Notes under the pieces: generated by a model
What the model was told of the DNA's origin: nothing
The model's database searches: none
The model's input: only the letters and a program-made list of their open reading frames with translations
Part shown: positions 10,456 to 22,300 of the stretch, one piece after another
Layout of the letters: each line of letters opens with the position of its first letter
Position numbering within the stretch: the stretch's first letter is position 1
Program-made: the position numbers and the translations under genes
NCBI GenBank assembly: GCA_022376515.1
Contig: WTXI01000012.1
Coordinates: 186,001-250,000, forward strand
Length of the DNA: 64,000 bases
Reading direction: 5' to 3'
Source of the DNA: Lactifluus volemus
Taxonomy: Eukaryota > Basidiomycota > Agaricomycetes > Russulales > Russulaceae

Positions 10456-12753
10456 ATATGATGAATTGGTATGTTCTTTTTATTACTGCAGTGCCACCTC
10501 TAAACTTTGCGGTATATGCCAACAGTGCCCACCCAAACACCCTGAGCTCGCTCACTCTCCCAACGCCAGCCATCGAAACCGTGACCCACCAACGATGCAG
10601 CTTCGCCTGCCAGTGTATGTGTTGTTTCTGCTTCACTCCCACTGGGGTTTGAGCACGAGCTTTCTTTAGCATGCCGCTCTGCCTCTTCTGCACGATCGCA
10701 TAGGCTCCATCCCACATGCACATCGAGCTGTCGCTCGCCGAGGTGGCGCCTTCTGAGGGAGATGCGCGTGGTCTGGGCGCGCAAGCACCTCTTGTATATT
10801 TTCCCACATGCGAGCTGCCGGGCGAGGCTCGGGCACGGAGCAGCGCGGGGACGTTCCAACCCAAAAGGACTCGTGTGGCATAATTGGCAGAGGATCCACT
10901 GTCTGAGGGCGTATATCCAGCACGGTAGTAGACGACCTAGCCCCCAGATTTCTACCAACTAGAATTTGTCGACAACTTTCCTTCGTCATGTATCCTCATC
11001 CCTTTGTAGCTCCATCAATGAGCATAGACCCCCACGCGTGCCATCAAATCATACCCTCTGCATGTTTCGGCGTGACGTGGCCACGGCCACTATCTGTCTT
11101 TCCCCTCTGGTCTGGTGCTGTGCTGATGCCCGATGCCCTCCGCTACCTATTTACACACCTCCAGTTCCACGTCCTCTCCCGTGGCACTTTGCGTGTTCTG
11201 AGAACGACGTTCATCCCCGTAGTAAAAGCTTTCCACAATAAGTGGTTATGGGTCTTTAAAGTCTCCGAATGTGCAACAAAGGAGCGGCGAAGCGCCGTCT
11301 CCACGTGGCACGGCTATTCAAGTTCTATGTGTCATCGAGGAAGGAGGCTGGGATGAGTATCGGGAGTCTGACAACTAAATGGCCTGCCAGTGGTTACAAA
11401 CTCTTGCAAAAGTCACAGGTCCGCTGGGCTGTGCGAAGGAAGAAAGAAATTATGTTTTCATTCTGTACACCAACACAATCCTTGTCTTGATATATATATA
11501 ACCCACATCGACAGCTGCTGCTGCTGCATTGCTAGTACGCGCACCAGCCCAGGCTGTTCTTCGGGTCGAGATGAACAAAGAAAGACCTTATTAATATTTT
11601 CCAAACATTTCATCCACTTCTTACTTGATACGGACGCAACTAAACCTGACCACCTCACTGGCAAATGCGAGATGAAACTGACTTTCAATGCTAGGCCATA
11701 GATGGCGGTCATTGTAGTTGCACGACCCTTTAGGAAAGCGATCGCGATAGGCCCATGAAGGAGGAATAAACAAACCCATTGTATGCGTCGTAAACGCCAA
11801 GTGCTGTGACTAGCCTGAGAGCGTGGCTGTGTGCATGATCATGATCGATCATGATTCAACATCATCTGTACGTTGTGATTATTATAAAAAAAACTCTTTT
11901 CCTCTTACTTTGTTTGAACAGGGCTCTTAGTAACTGTTGTGTAATTCGGAGTATTCTTCTTAGAATAGAACCTATTCGGTATAGTTTAACTGTAGTACTG
12001 TCAGATTCACAAGAGATCCTAACCTATCTACAATGTACTTTGCTGATAAACTCTGAACGCCACTTGAGTCAAGGAACGTGGGGAGCGCGAGTCGACTGTG
12101 ATCACCTCTCTCACTGAGACCATAACTTTTGAAATGTCTCGTCGCGCCCTTTGCACTGACGATTATAGTCGTCATGTGATTTGGGGCCGGAAAAGGCCAT
12201 GGTGAACATTACCGTTCATTACCAAAAGGTTGGACTGGCATACATGGTTCCCAGCGGGTCCCGTTCTTTTCCCAACGTCATTCTTGTAACAAATGAAAGA
12301 TCTACTGCGCCGGAATGTAGTATGTTCCCTTGGGTAAGATAACAAATGATCCATGACCCTTCCCTTCACGTGCGTGACCGTACCCCATACGATGTAGTAC
12401 CTGGTTAGTTGTACCTGCATCTGGTCAGTGCTCATCGGTCAAATTCGCAATGAGGAAAGGGATGTATGAGACGGCATCAAGGAACATCACGTCGCACCCT
12501 TCTGCGGTGAAGAGGCGGAAATGAAAGTGCCGGGGTGGACACATGTTCGGAGAAGGAACAAAGGTCGCATGTGATATGTCCTTTGACCCGAGTGGGCCAA
12601 GGGAGGAACACCAAATGCTGCTTTGGGGATATAGTGAGATTTCAAAAGTGTGTCATCTCGACAGAGGTAACGATCAAATTCAAGCGAACAATGCATTTTC
12701 AAAGACAATACAAGGACATTCAGCGCGATATAAACCATTCGCCTTGGAGCCGA
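10456..12753. other. Long intergenic stretch, no gene recognised
   Basis: No open frame here shows a known domain or a plausible spliced structure, although several 60-200-codon frames overlap on both strands at 10458-10990. It contains a short tatatatata run at 11491-11500 and an AT-rich segment at 11870-12030. Degenerate transposon sequence is possible but nothing identifiable remains. Confidence 0.4.
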
Positions 12754-13487
12754 TCATTCATTCTCGACAAGCCGTCCGCAGACGATATATTTGTTCGAAA
12801 AATGGTCGATCCAGCCCTTCATGTTCTCGCTGAGAAAGGGGGATTAACGAGGTCAGCCATCGTAGATCGAGAAAACTCGAAGCGGGTTACTACTGACATT
12901 TCCTCTGGAGTGAGATCCTCGAGCTTATCTAGTGGTTGATCTACCGGCGTTAACATCTCTACGATGATTGAGTCAAACAAGGGTTTCTGGACAAAAAAAA
13001 CGTATTGGCGCACCGAGATCGAAAGACTGTTTCGCCATACCGCGGGACGCATCTCGCCCCGCAAAGTTACCGTACATCCCATCTAGACGACTTTTTGAGC
13101 AAATAGAAGAAAGCTGTAAAGTTTTTTTTTACCTGGGCCGTAGAACCCCCTACCGGCGGTAACGTCAAAGACGGTGCCGGCTATAGCGAGCAAGATCCTT
13201 CCGCCATCAAGTCCGTTAAACTTTGTGAGCGTTCGAGGGGTAAAAGTGGTAAATAGCAACGCGGGTGCGTGCGAACGTGGCCTCCAAGAGTATCCGGCTT
13301 TGAATTCTGCTGGGGGAATGCGCGGGACGGACGTAGAGGGTAATATGATGCGTTGTAAGAGGTAGAGGATGTAAAGTAACAAGGCTGTGTTGATGGGGTG
13401 CGATAGGGAAGTGAGAAGGACATGATGAGAGTGAAGTGAGTCGAAGCGAAGAGTAATCGTGACCCTAACCCAAGACGGTATGAACAT
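12754..13487 (-). CDS. DAP1: Membrane-associated progesterone receptor (DAP1-like) cytochrome b5-fold haem protein
   Basis: Small haem-binding protein that in fungi supports cytochrome P450 enzymes of sterol synthesis at the ER (family knowledge). Start is taken at the ATG 13487; the frame extends further upstream only through non-ATG codons. A single hydrophobic segment ([15 protein letters not shown], about residues 36-50) anchors it. The haem domain reads TLTKFNG, then [12 protein letters not shown] and [22 protein letters not shown], with the tyrosines and Asp of the MAPR family in place. Exons are 13487-13133, 13082-13014, 12958 to about 12883, and 12829-12754; the first two junctions restore the conserved FYGPDGMYG and SFDLEMLTP. 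The terminal exon gives KGWIDHF and [12 protein letters not shown]. The third junction is one base out of phase, another possible base loss. Confidence 0.85.
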
Positions 13488-13650
13488 AAATAACGGACCT
13501 CTTCGGAGGTTCTTCAGCTTGCGCAATTACCCGCTTGGCCAGCTCTTCACCGCAAAGCGCGACCGATTACCCCATACGCGTCGGCGCGTCCAAACCTCTC
13601 TCTCAACCCAATCTACTTGCCAAGTCAACAAACTCTCTATCAGCTAAAAT

Positions 13651-14426
13651 ATGAAGAATAGAAACAAGACGACAAAGTTCCCTGTAGTACGTTCTCTTCC
13701 AATATCCAAGCTGTCACAATACTCAACGCGTGCGCCATCACTATTTTTCTTTCTTTCTTTTTTTCCTATTTGTACCAAAAAGGCGCGCATCAAAAAGATT
13801 ATGCAGAAGGATGAAGAAGTTGGCAAGGTCGCTCAAGCGACGCCTATCGTCATCTGTACGTCGTTTGTACTCCTACTCTCTCCGTAACGACACATTTCTA
13901 ACAAAAAATGATTCAATGCAGCGAAAGCACTCGAGCTCTTCCTACAGCTTGTAGTCGACGAAGCTTCCCGCGTCACCATCGCGCGTGGTTCCAAGAAAGT
14001 CGAAGCGTACCACCTGTGCGTCACTCTCTATTTCTATTTAAACCTCATCTAAACGTCCCTCTCCGCCCAGGAAGCATGCGATCGAGACAACGGAGATGCT
14101 CGACTTTCTCAAGGAGCTCGTGGAAGGCATCCAGACCCATCTGCCGGTGGTACCATCCCACTCGACGTACCAAGCGAGAGCGAACCCGCCTCGTCATCCC
14201 GGCGGAAGGGCAAAAAAGCCGCAGCCAGTGCTACAGACGATGCCGATGATGACGGCGGTCGTGCAGCGCCGACAAAGCGTCGGAGGCGAAAGAAGAAGGA
14301 AGAGGCGCCCGAGGTGGATAACAGTGCCGTGAATGGGGAGGGGGATGAGACGATGCAAGATGTCGCGCCGCCAACCGAGGGGATGAGAACTGGGACGTGG
14401 ACGACGAGAGTGGCGGGTATCGATAA
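13651..14426 (+). CDS. BUR6: NC2-alpha / DRAP1-like histone-fold transcription corepressor
   Basis: Alpha subunit of negative cofactor 2, which pairs with NC2-beta (Dr1) and binds TBP on promoters in the nucleus (family knowledge). Exon 1 is tiny (13651-13686) and joins 13783 to give FPVARIKKIMQKDEEVGKVA, the NC2-alpha signature. Exons 13783-13855, 13922 to about 14020, and from about 14071 complete the histone fold: SKALELFLQLVVDEAS, SKKVEAYHLKHAI and MLDFLKELVEGIQ. The tail is acidic and Lys/Arg-rich (TKRRRRKKEE). Two single-base losses are needed to read it through: one near 14132 (a G expected in cagacccatct) and one near 14380 (a G-run). With both restored the protein ends ESGGYR at 14426. 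Pole4/CHRAC subunits are possible alternatives, but the ARIKKIMQ...EEVGKVA pattern favours NC2-alpha. Confidence 0.85.
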
Positions 14427-14578
14427 TGACAGACCGTGCGCGCGGCCTCCACCCCTGCCCGCGTGCTAGAACTATCTTTTGTAATGCGACGATGTATGAT
14501 GATCAGATCGGATTGTTGAGGATCCAGTTTTTCTTGCTTGACTCGAGTTAGGGATGGTCACGGACGAGGAGCGATATG

Positions 14579-15520
14579 TTAAATGAGCTCCACGGAGCCC
14601 ATCGCGAGGAGTTGTTCGACTACCGCGTATGGCGTCAGCACTATTTGACCCTTTTGCATCTGCATCGTCGTCCCACTGTAGACGAACGATCAACTCGATG
14701 TATTCTTCAACGTCAGTGATCGCACGTACTCGGGAAGTCGCACTGGTGGACACTCGTCCCGTGCATGTACGAAAACTGCGCGTGACTTGTCTGGCTCTGA
14801 TACTGCGTCCCCGAGAAGAAAGAAGTGAGAAAAAGAGCACGATGGAGAGAGAACAGGCGTACTCATCGGTGGCGTAAATGGGGTATTATCGTCCAGCCTT
14901 GTTGATGCGGTGGTAACGCCTGCAGGACGGACACGCGAAAATGGTTCTCGGTCAACTGTGCGAACCTTCAACATAGAGTTTTGTTAAAGCTCTCAAGACA
15001 AAAAACAAAACTGGGAAGACGACGAACCGTTTAGCATGCTCGAGTTCCGTCTGAGACAACCTTTCTTGCATCTCGGGTGTAGCCACTATATATCGAGCGA
15101 ACCTTTCGATCTGTGATAAACGTATGCTTGTTGGAGAGAGAAGGGGAGAGAGAGAATGTTGGGTATACCTTGTATAAGCGCGTACGAATGTAAGAGCGCA
15201 CGACAAACTTGACGCGTTCGACTTCGGTCTGTACGAGCATGATACGCGCATGTTCCGCCTCTGACGAATCGGGATCTCCACGCAAGGCCTGTACCGTATC
15301 CGTCTGACAACAACATCAAAAAGAGGGAACGTTATTGTTATTATTATTACATACTTGTCTGCGGATGTGGTCGAGGAGGAATTGAGCACTTCGGCTTGAA
15401 CGGGGAGTAAATCTGGCGCTTGTCGCTCGTTATCCAATGTCGGACGAGCTGTTGAAAGAGCGTTTCGGGTGGTGAATCGGTAAAGTTAAAGTCGAGCGGG
15501 ATGGGTTCTGCAGTCATCAT
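14579..15520 (-). CDS. SLD5: GINS complex subunit Sld5
   Basis: Subunit of GINS, part of the Cdc45-MCM-GINS replicative helicase (family knowledge). The N-terminal part reads TLFQQLVRHW, then NERQAPDLLPVQAEVL and LLDHIRRQ. The second block contains EHARIMLVQTEVERVKFVVRSYIRTRLYK, the helical A-domain core (quoted in parts in other Sld5 proteins), followed by an intron and IERFARYIV with QTELEHAKR. The last exons give SRAVFVHARDE and the terminal beta domain QIVLTPYAVVEQLL ... GSVELI, the usual Sld5 C-terminus, with the stop at 14579-14581. The start is set at the ATG 15520; an acidic upstream extension to 15592 lacks an ATG. A T appears to be missing near 15376 (caattcc), and further frame changes lie in the C-terminal exon. 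Four or five short introns are visible. Confidence 0.83.
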
Positions 15521-15704
15521 TGCTGCATCGTTGTGGTCGTCGTCGTTGTCGTCGTCGAGGAGGGCGCGTCGTGGTTGTGGGGCATCGCTCAAAGGAAAGG
15601 TATCACGTGATGGGGTTACCCTCCACCTACTATCACACTTGAGTTACTTAGTAAGTTACGGTATGGGCGCTGCTGCTCCAGTCATTGTGGTGGAGCATGG
15701 AGCC

Positions 15705-15714
15705 TATATATAAA
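15705..15714 (+). promoter_or_regulatory. TATA-like element upstream of the Cys-rich peptide gene
   Basis: The sequence tatatataaa lies 71-80 bp upstream of the ATG at 15785, in the 264-bp divergent interval between SLD5 and the peptide gene. Position and sequence fit a strong TATA box with a short leader. That it drives the peptide gene is inferred from distance only. Confidence 0.5.
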
Positions 15715-15784
15715 TTGTCTGATGGAGTCTTATGCCACGTTTACCACGTTTTTTTTAATCTTTCACTCACCAACCTTGACTGAG

Positions 15785-16010
15785 ATGGGGATCATCTTTT
15801 CTTGCATCACCTGTATCATCGGCTGCATTGGCGAATGTATCATGGGCATAATCAGCTGCATTGCTGATTGTTTAGAATGTATCATTGGAGGTACGCGCAT
15901 CATCATCCATATTCTTTCTGCCGTCACAATATTTTTTTTTTTTCTTAGCGATCACGGGGTGTCTCTCAGGTATTTTCAATTGCATATGCGATTGCCTCTG
16001 CTGCTGGTGA
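15785..16010 (+). CDS. 55-residue Cys-rich peptide with N-myristoylation and palmitoylation-type motif
   Basis: Two exons, 15785-15890 and 15949-16010, joined by a 58-nt GT-AG intron, give an uninterrupted 55-codon frame. It begins MGIIFSC and ends DCLCCW. Thirteen of 55 residues are Cys (7, 10, 14, 18, 25, 29, 32, 40, 47, 49, 51, 53, 54), spread among Ile, Gly and Leu, with almost no charged residues. MGxxxS plus an adjacent Cys is the classical signal for N-myristoylation followed by palmitoylation, so a peripheral membrane location is likely (inference). Basidiomycetes encode related small MGxxFSC proteins of unknown function, as far as I remember. A TATA-like element precedes it and an inverted repeat follows. 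Exon lengths sum to a multiple of three and the splice joins a Gly-Ala boundary cleanly. Confidence 0.7.
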
Positions 16011-16082
16011 GTGTTAGTTGGAGTTTCTGGAATATGGATGCTGAGGTTCGTTGTACTAGTAACCGACCAGGAGCCTGATAGA

Positions 16083-16120
16083 GGCCTCCCGGGATTTGTA
16101 GGAGGGAATCCCCGGAGGCC
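16083..16120. repeat. 14-bp inverted repeat with 10-nt loop
   Basis: Arms ggcctcccgggatt (16083-16096) and aatccccggaggcc (16107-16120) pair with a single mismatch around a 10-nt loop. It starts 73 bp after the stop of the Cys-rich peptide gene, so it would be transcribed in that gene's 3' UTR. No U-run follows, and eukaryotic mRNA ends are not formed by hairpins. A stability or processing element, or a MITE scar, are equally open. Confidence 0.55.
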
Positions 16121-16349
16121 AGATGCTACCCACGTGTACGATTTAGAATATTAAGGTACCAGGAACTGGAACGATAAGATAAGATTGGGTTTCATTAAAT
16201 AGAGTCAAACAACAGATCAGCGATAAGCTTGGCAAAAAAAGCGTGTTGTATTCGGGTTTTCTTTTACCCTTCATTCAGAGGCGGTGTGAAGAAAAGGGAT
16301 CGCATCTTTGAGGAAGAAAAAAGGGGGGAAAAAGGACTTTTTAGTTGTC

Positions 16350-19300
16350 ATGTCCGTTCCCACCCCCACCACATTGGCAGAGCCCACGCTTGGTCGTTCT
16401 ACCAACCTCCTCGAAAACTCAAACATTCGTCCTATCGTCACCCGCTCTCAGAGTTATGCTCCCAATGGTATTCCTGCCCCTCCGATAGCCGCACCTCGGC
16501 TTCATACTAGTGACACCCAAAATGCTCCAGACGCTGTTCTGGAACTCCTCGACGGAACCGCATTTTGCGGTATCAGCTTTGGCGCACTCGGGAAGAGCGT
16601 CGCTGGAGAATGTGTATTCCAGACAGGTGCGCGCATAGCGCCCACACGCATCTTCTCTGCTTTGTGCTGTGTCCTCAAGGACCCATTGAACAGGCATGGT
16701 CGGATACACAGAGTCCCTCACCGATCCATCTTACGAGGGCCAGATCCTCATCCTCACTTATCCTCTCGTCGGCAATTACGGCGTTCCCACTCGCCCACCG
16801 GACTCCATCCTCGATTCCATCTCCGCATTACCTGCACACTTTGAGTCGTCGCGCATTCACGTAGCCGCCCTCGTCGTCGGCTACTACTCTGAAGATTTTC
16901 ACATTTTCTCGCACATTCTTCCCTCGGTGCATGGCTCAAAGAAAACGACATACCCGCAATTTGTGGTGTCGACACGCGTGCGCTCACCAAACGCATCCGT
17001 GAAAAAGGTGCCATGCTCGGTCGACTCCTCGCCGCAAGCCGGAGGCCCCCGCACGCGACCTTGAAATGGAAGTTCCACGGCGCCTGCGCCTGCGCCCTCG
17101 TCTCCCAACTTGGGTTTAATCAGTCTGAGGTTCCCATGGCGCGAAGACTATATTCACATACCTTATCGTGATCCCAACACGGACAATCTCGTTGCCGCCG
17201 TGTCTGTAAGGACACCACGCGTGTACCCGCCGACGTGCACCCCGCTCCCGCACCCCTCTGGCCGAGCCCTACGCGTGCTCGCGGTCGATGTGGGCATGAA
17301 GTATAACCAGATTCGATGTTTCACTTCCCGTGGTGTCGAGTCAAAGTCGTACCGTGGGACTACAACTTTACCGCGCTCTCCGAAGAGCCTTACGACGGTC
17401 TCTTCTCTCCAACGGCCCCGGTGATCCGACCACGGTGCAGATGACGATCGACGCATCGCGCATGCGATGCAAAGAGCCGATCGACCGATCTTTGGTATAT
17501 GTTTAGGTCACCAGTTGCTCGCATTGGCGGCCGGCGCGTCGACGAGCAAGATGAAGTACGGTAACCGCGGACACAATATCCCCTGCACGGACTCGCTCAG
17601 CGGTCGGTGCTACATCACTTCGCAAAATCACGGCTTTCAAGTCGACACTGCGACGCTGCCGTCGGGCTGGAAAGAGCTGTTCAAAAACGCAAATGATGGG
17701 AGCAACGAGGGTATTTACTGCCAAGACAAGCCCTTCTTCTCGTTCAGTTCCATCCAGAGTCGACACCCGGTCCGCGAGATACCGAGTTCCTCTTTGATGT
17801 GTTTATTCAGAACGTCGTCGATTGCGTCTCGACTACGGGCTCGCTCCTATCCCCCATATCCCTCCCTGGTGGAATAAAAGCCGAAACGATGCGCGCACGC
17901 CGCGCTCCAACGTCCACAAGGTGCTCATCCTCGGCTCGGGCGGCCTCTCGATCGGCCAGGCGGGCGAGTTTGACTACTCCGGTTCGCAAGCGATCAAAGC
18001 GCTCAAGGAAGAAGGCATCTACACCATCCTAGTCAATCCGAACATTGCCACGATCGCCACGTCCAAAGGACTGGCCGACAAGGTCTATTTCTTACCCGTG
18101 ACGCCCGAATTTGTGCGCAAGATTGTGCAGTACGAAAAGCCGGACGGGATCTACGTCACCTTTGGCGGACAGACGGCGCTCAACGTGGGAATTAAACTTA
18201 AAGACGAGTTTGAGGCTCTCGGGGCTAAAGTGCTCGGGACGCCGATCGAGACGATCATCGCGACGGAGGACAGAAGGCTGTTTGCGACGGCGATGGAACA
18301 GATTGGGGAAAAGTGCGCGCAGAGCGCTTCGGCGACCACCATCGACGAGGCTATATTGGCAGCGGCCGAGATTGGGTATCCGGTCATTGTGCGCGCGGCG
18401 TATGCGCTCGGTGGGCTCGGATCGGGCTTTGCGCAAATGAGGTGCAGCTCAAGGCGTTGTGTAGCAAGGCGTTCGCGACCAGTCCGCAAGTATTGGTGGA
18501 GAAGAGTATGAAGGGCTGGAAGGAGATTGAGTATGAGGTCGTCAGGGATTGTAGGGATAATTGCATCACGGTCTGCAATATGGAAGTGCGTCGTTCTGTA
18601 TCTCTGAACAATTTTTTTATATTCCTAACTGGTATTAGAACTTTGACCCACTGGGATTCATACGGGCGACTCGATCGTCGTCGCGCCTTCGCAGACGCTC
18701 TCGGACGTCGACTATAACATGCTGCGGACAACGGCTATAAATGTTATTCGTCATCTTGGGGTCGTCGGCGAGTGTAACATCCAGTACGCGCTCAATCCAA
18801 CATCGCGCGAGTACTGCATTATCGAAGTGCGCACCAGTTCCCTTTTCTCTAATCTCTATGCAGACGCGTCTTGTGATAGGTCAACGCACGTCTTTCTCGA
18901 TCCTCGGCGTTGGCTTCCAAAGCGACGGGCTATCCGCTCGCCTTCATAGCGGCCAAACTCGGACTCGGCATTCCGCTCAATGAGATTAAAAATTCGGTCA
19001 CCAAGGTCACTCGGCGTGCTTTGAGCCGAGTTTAGACTACGTCGTGGTCAAGATACCGCGTTGGGACCTTAAAAAGTTTAGTCGCGTGTCGAGGTTGCTC
19101 AGTAGCAGCATGAAGAGCGTCGGTGAGGTGATGAGCATCGGTCGTACGTTTGAAGAGACGATACAAAAGGCCATCCGGGCTATCGATGATCAGTTTGCTG
19201 GATTTGCAAAGGTACGTACATGTTGGTGAATTTGTTTACCTACAGGCGTTGATGGTTAGGAGCCCCTTTTCAGAATGACTTTGTCGAGGATGTCGACGAG

Positions 19301-22300
19301 GAACTCGTCAACCCGACGGACAAGCGCATCTTTGCCATCTCCACCGCCTTCCATCGCGGTTATTCGGTTGATGAGATCTGGCACATGACCAATATCGACA
19401 AGTGGTTCCTCACCAAGCTACAGAACATCTTCAACATGGAGCAACGCCTTTCGTACGCTTTTCCGCGATGTCATTTTTCTTTCCGTTGCTGATGCCTCGG
19501 TCCAAAGCGCTCTGAACAAATCTCGAGCATAAATCCGGAATTGCTCCGCCAGACCAAGCAGCTCGGCTTTTCGGACCGCCAGTTGGCCGTCTGCCTTGGC
19601 ACCAATGAGCTCGCGGTGCGACGGCTGCGTGAAGAAAACGGCATCTTCCCGTTTGTGAAACAGATCGATACGGTTGCGGCAGAATTCCCGGCGTTTACAA
19701 ACTATCTCTATACCACGTACAACGCCGTCGAACACGACATTGACTTTGAAGATCGGGGCGTGATGGTGTTGGGCTCTGGCGTGTACCGCATCGGCTCTTC
19801 CGTCGAGTTTGACTGGTGCGCCGTGCGTGCGATACGTACCTTGCGCGACCAAGGTTTGCCTACCGTCATGGTGAATTATAACCCAGAGACCGTCAGCACG
19901 GACTATGACGAGGCGGACCGTCTGTATTTCGAGAACATCGCGCTCGAGACGATCCTCGATATTTACGACACCGAGTGCTCCCGTGGTGTTATTCTCTCCA
20001 TGGGTGGGCAGACACCAAACAACATCGCGCTGCCGTTGCATCGGCGGAATGTCAAGATTTATGGAACTCCCAGAGATGATAGATACCGCTGAGAACCGGT
20101 ACAAGTTTTCGCGATTGCTGGACGAGATTGGCGTCGATCAGCCAATGTGGAAAGAACTCACCGCATTTGAAGACGCCGAGGCGTTCTGCCAGACTGTTGG
20201 CTACCCTGTCCTCGTGCGCCCATCATACGTGCTCTCGGGCGCGGCGATGAACGTCGTCTCTACTTCGAGCGATCTGTCAAACTATCTGCAACAGGCCGCT
20301 GAGGTGTCGCGCGAGCACCCGGTTGTGATCACTAAATACATCGAACAGGCCAAGGAGATCGAGATGGACGCGGTCGCCAAGGACGGAAAGATGATCATGC
20401 ATTATATATCGGAGCACGTCGAGAACGCCGGGGTTCACTCTGGCGACGCGACGCTCATCCACCCGCCACAGGACCTCGACCTCAGACGGTACGCCAGATA
20501 GAGGAGGCGACGGCAAAGATTGGTAACGCGCTGAACGTGACGGGCCCGTTCAACATTCAATTTATCGCGAAGAACAACGAGATCAAGGTGATCGAGTGTA
20601 ACCTGCGAGCGGCGCGCTCCTTCCCGTTCGTGTCCAAGGTCACGGGCATCGACGCGATCGAGATGGCAACCAAAGTGATGCTCGGATTGCCCGTGGAGCC
20701 GTATCCGGACGCTGGACTCCCCGCGGATTACGTCGGAGTGAAGGTACCCCAGTTTAGCTTTAGCCGCTTGTCGGGTGCGGACCCCGTACTTGGCGTAGAG
20801 ATGGCGTCGACGGGAGAGGTGGCGTGTTTTGGAAGGGATAAGTACGAGGCGTACCTAAAGGCGCTCATGTCGACGGGCATCGTCCCGCCGGAGAAGAACA
20901 TACTCTTTTCGGTCGGAGGATTCAAGGAAAAAGTAGAGCTGCTTCCTTCTGTGCAAAAGTTGCAAGCCGCCGGTTACAATATTTTCGCCACGTCTGGGAC
21001 GTCAGATTTTCTCAGCGAGCATGGAGTTTCCTGCAAGGTTCGGCCCCCCCCCCCCCCCCCTTTTTTTTTTGGTCGTTCCGAGAATATTTTTGACGTTCTA
21101 TACGTTACAGTATTTGGAGGCGCTCGGAGATGGGGGAAGTGAGGACAAGTCTGAGTATTCTTTGACGCAGCATCTGGCCAACAACCTCATCGATATGTAT
21201 ATCAATTTACCATCGAAGAATCATTACCGCCGACCGGCCAGCTATGCCAGCAAAGGTTACCGTACTCGTCGTATGGCCGTCGACTTTGCCGTCCCACTCA
21301 TCACGAACGTCAAGGTGGCAAAGCTACTGGTGGAAGCGCTCGTGCGTAAGATGCCCCTGAACGTCTCGGCCGTCGACGCCAAAACGTCGCACCTGACCCA
21401 CGTCTTCCCCGGTTTGGTCAACATGGCCGCCTTTGTGCCGAACCTGGTCGTTGCTGGAAGCGACGACGTCGTGGAGGCCACGAAGGCTGCGCTCAGCGCG
21501 GGCTTCACGACCTCGCTCGTCATCCCGCTCGGGAACGGCAACGAGATTTTTGATCGCGCGACTCTGGATCAAGCACGCGACAACTTGTCTACCAACCCTG
21601 CGTACGGAAATTACGCCCTCAGCATTTCGCGTCGCCCACGACGAACGCGGTGAAAAATCTGGACGAGGGATTACAGGCGGATGTCAAGTCACTCTATATC
21701 CCGTTCTCTCCCGGAAACGTGGCCACGCAAGTTTCGGTCGTTGCGGCTCATTTTGCTTCTTGGCCCATGGACAAGCCCATCATTACTAATGCCAAAGGCG
21801 CCGACCTTGCGTCCGTCCTTTTGGTCGCGTCGCTCAATAGCCGTGGGGTCCACATCAGCGATGTGCAAAACAAGGAAGATCTGTTACTGATCAAGCTCAG
21901 CAAAGCGAAACAGCTCAAGGTCACTTGTGACGTTAGCGTCTATACCTTGTTCTTCACGAAAGATCAATTCGGTCCTGGCGTAAAGTCGCTCCCGACCAAG
22001 AACGATCAAGCGTTCATCTGGCAGAACCTAGATGTCGTTGATGCTTTCACAGTCAATGCCCCCCCGTTCTATGCCGGCCTGGAACAGGGCGAGAAGGGAT
22101 CGCCATGGTCCGGCGTAGAGGAGTCACTTCCTCTGCTGCTCACGGCCATCGCTGAAGGTCGCCTTACCCTGAGGGATATGCAGGAACGCTTCCACGACAA
22201 TCCAATTCGCATTTTAGGACTGCCAGAGCAGACACATACACAAGTTGAAGTTGTCCTCAATCGGTCGTTCATATTCCCTAGACGCGGTGAATATTGGTCT

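Noticed and set aside
10253..10990. Overlapping 100-200-codon frames on both strands
   Set aside because: The first part overlaps the conserved NLR2 tail on the other strand. The rest has no domain, no conserved motif and no splice logic.
13488..13526. Longer N-terminus for the DAP1-like protein
   Set aside because: The frame begins at TTG; the ATG at 13487 is the first usable start.
15521..15592. N-terminal acidic extension of Sld5
   Set aside because: Opens at TTG, not ATG; kept only as a possible sign of an unseen upstream exon.
19418..20104. 228-codon frame on the minus strand
   Set aside because: Antisense shadow of the second ATP-grasp half of URA2, which is conserved on the plus strand.
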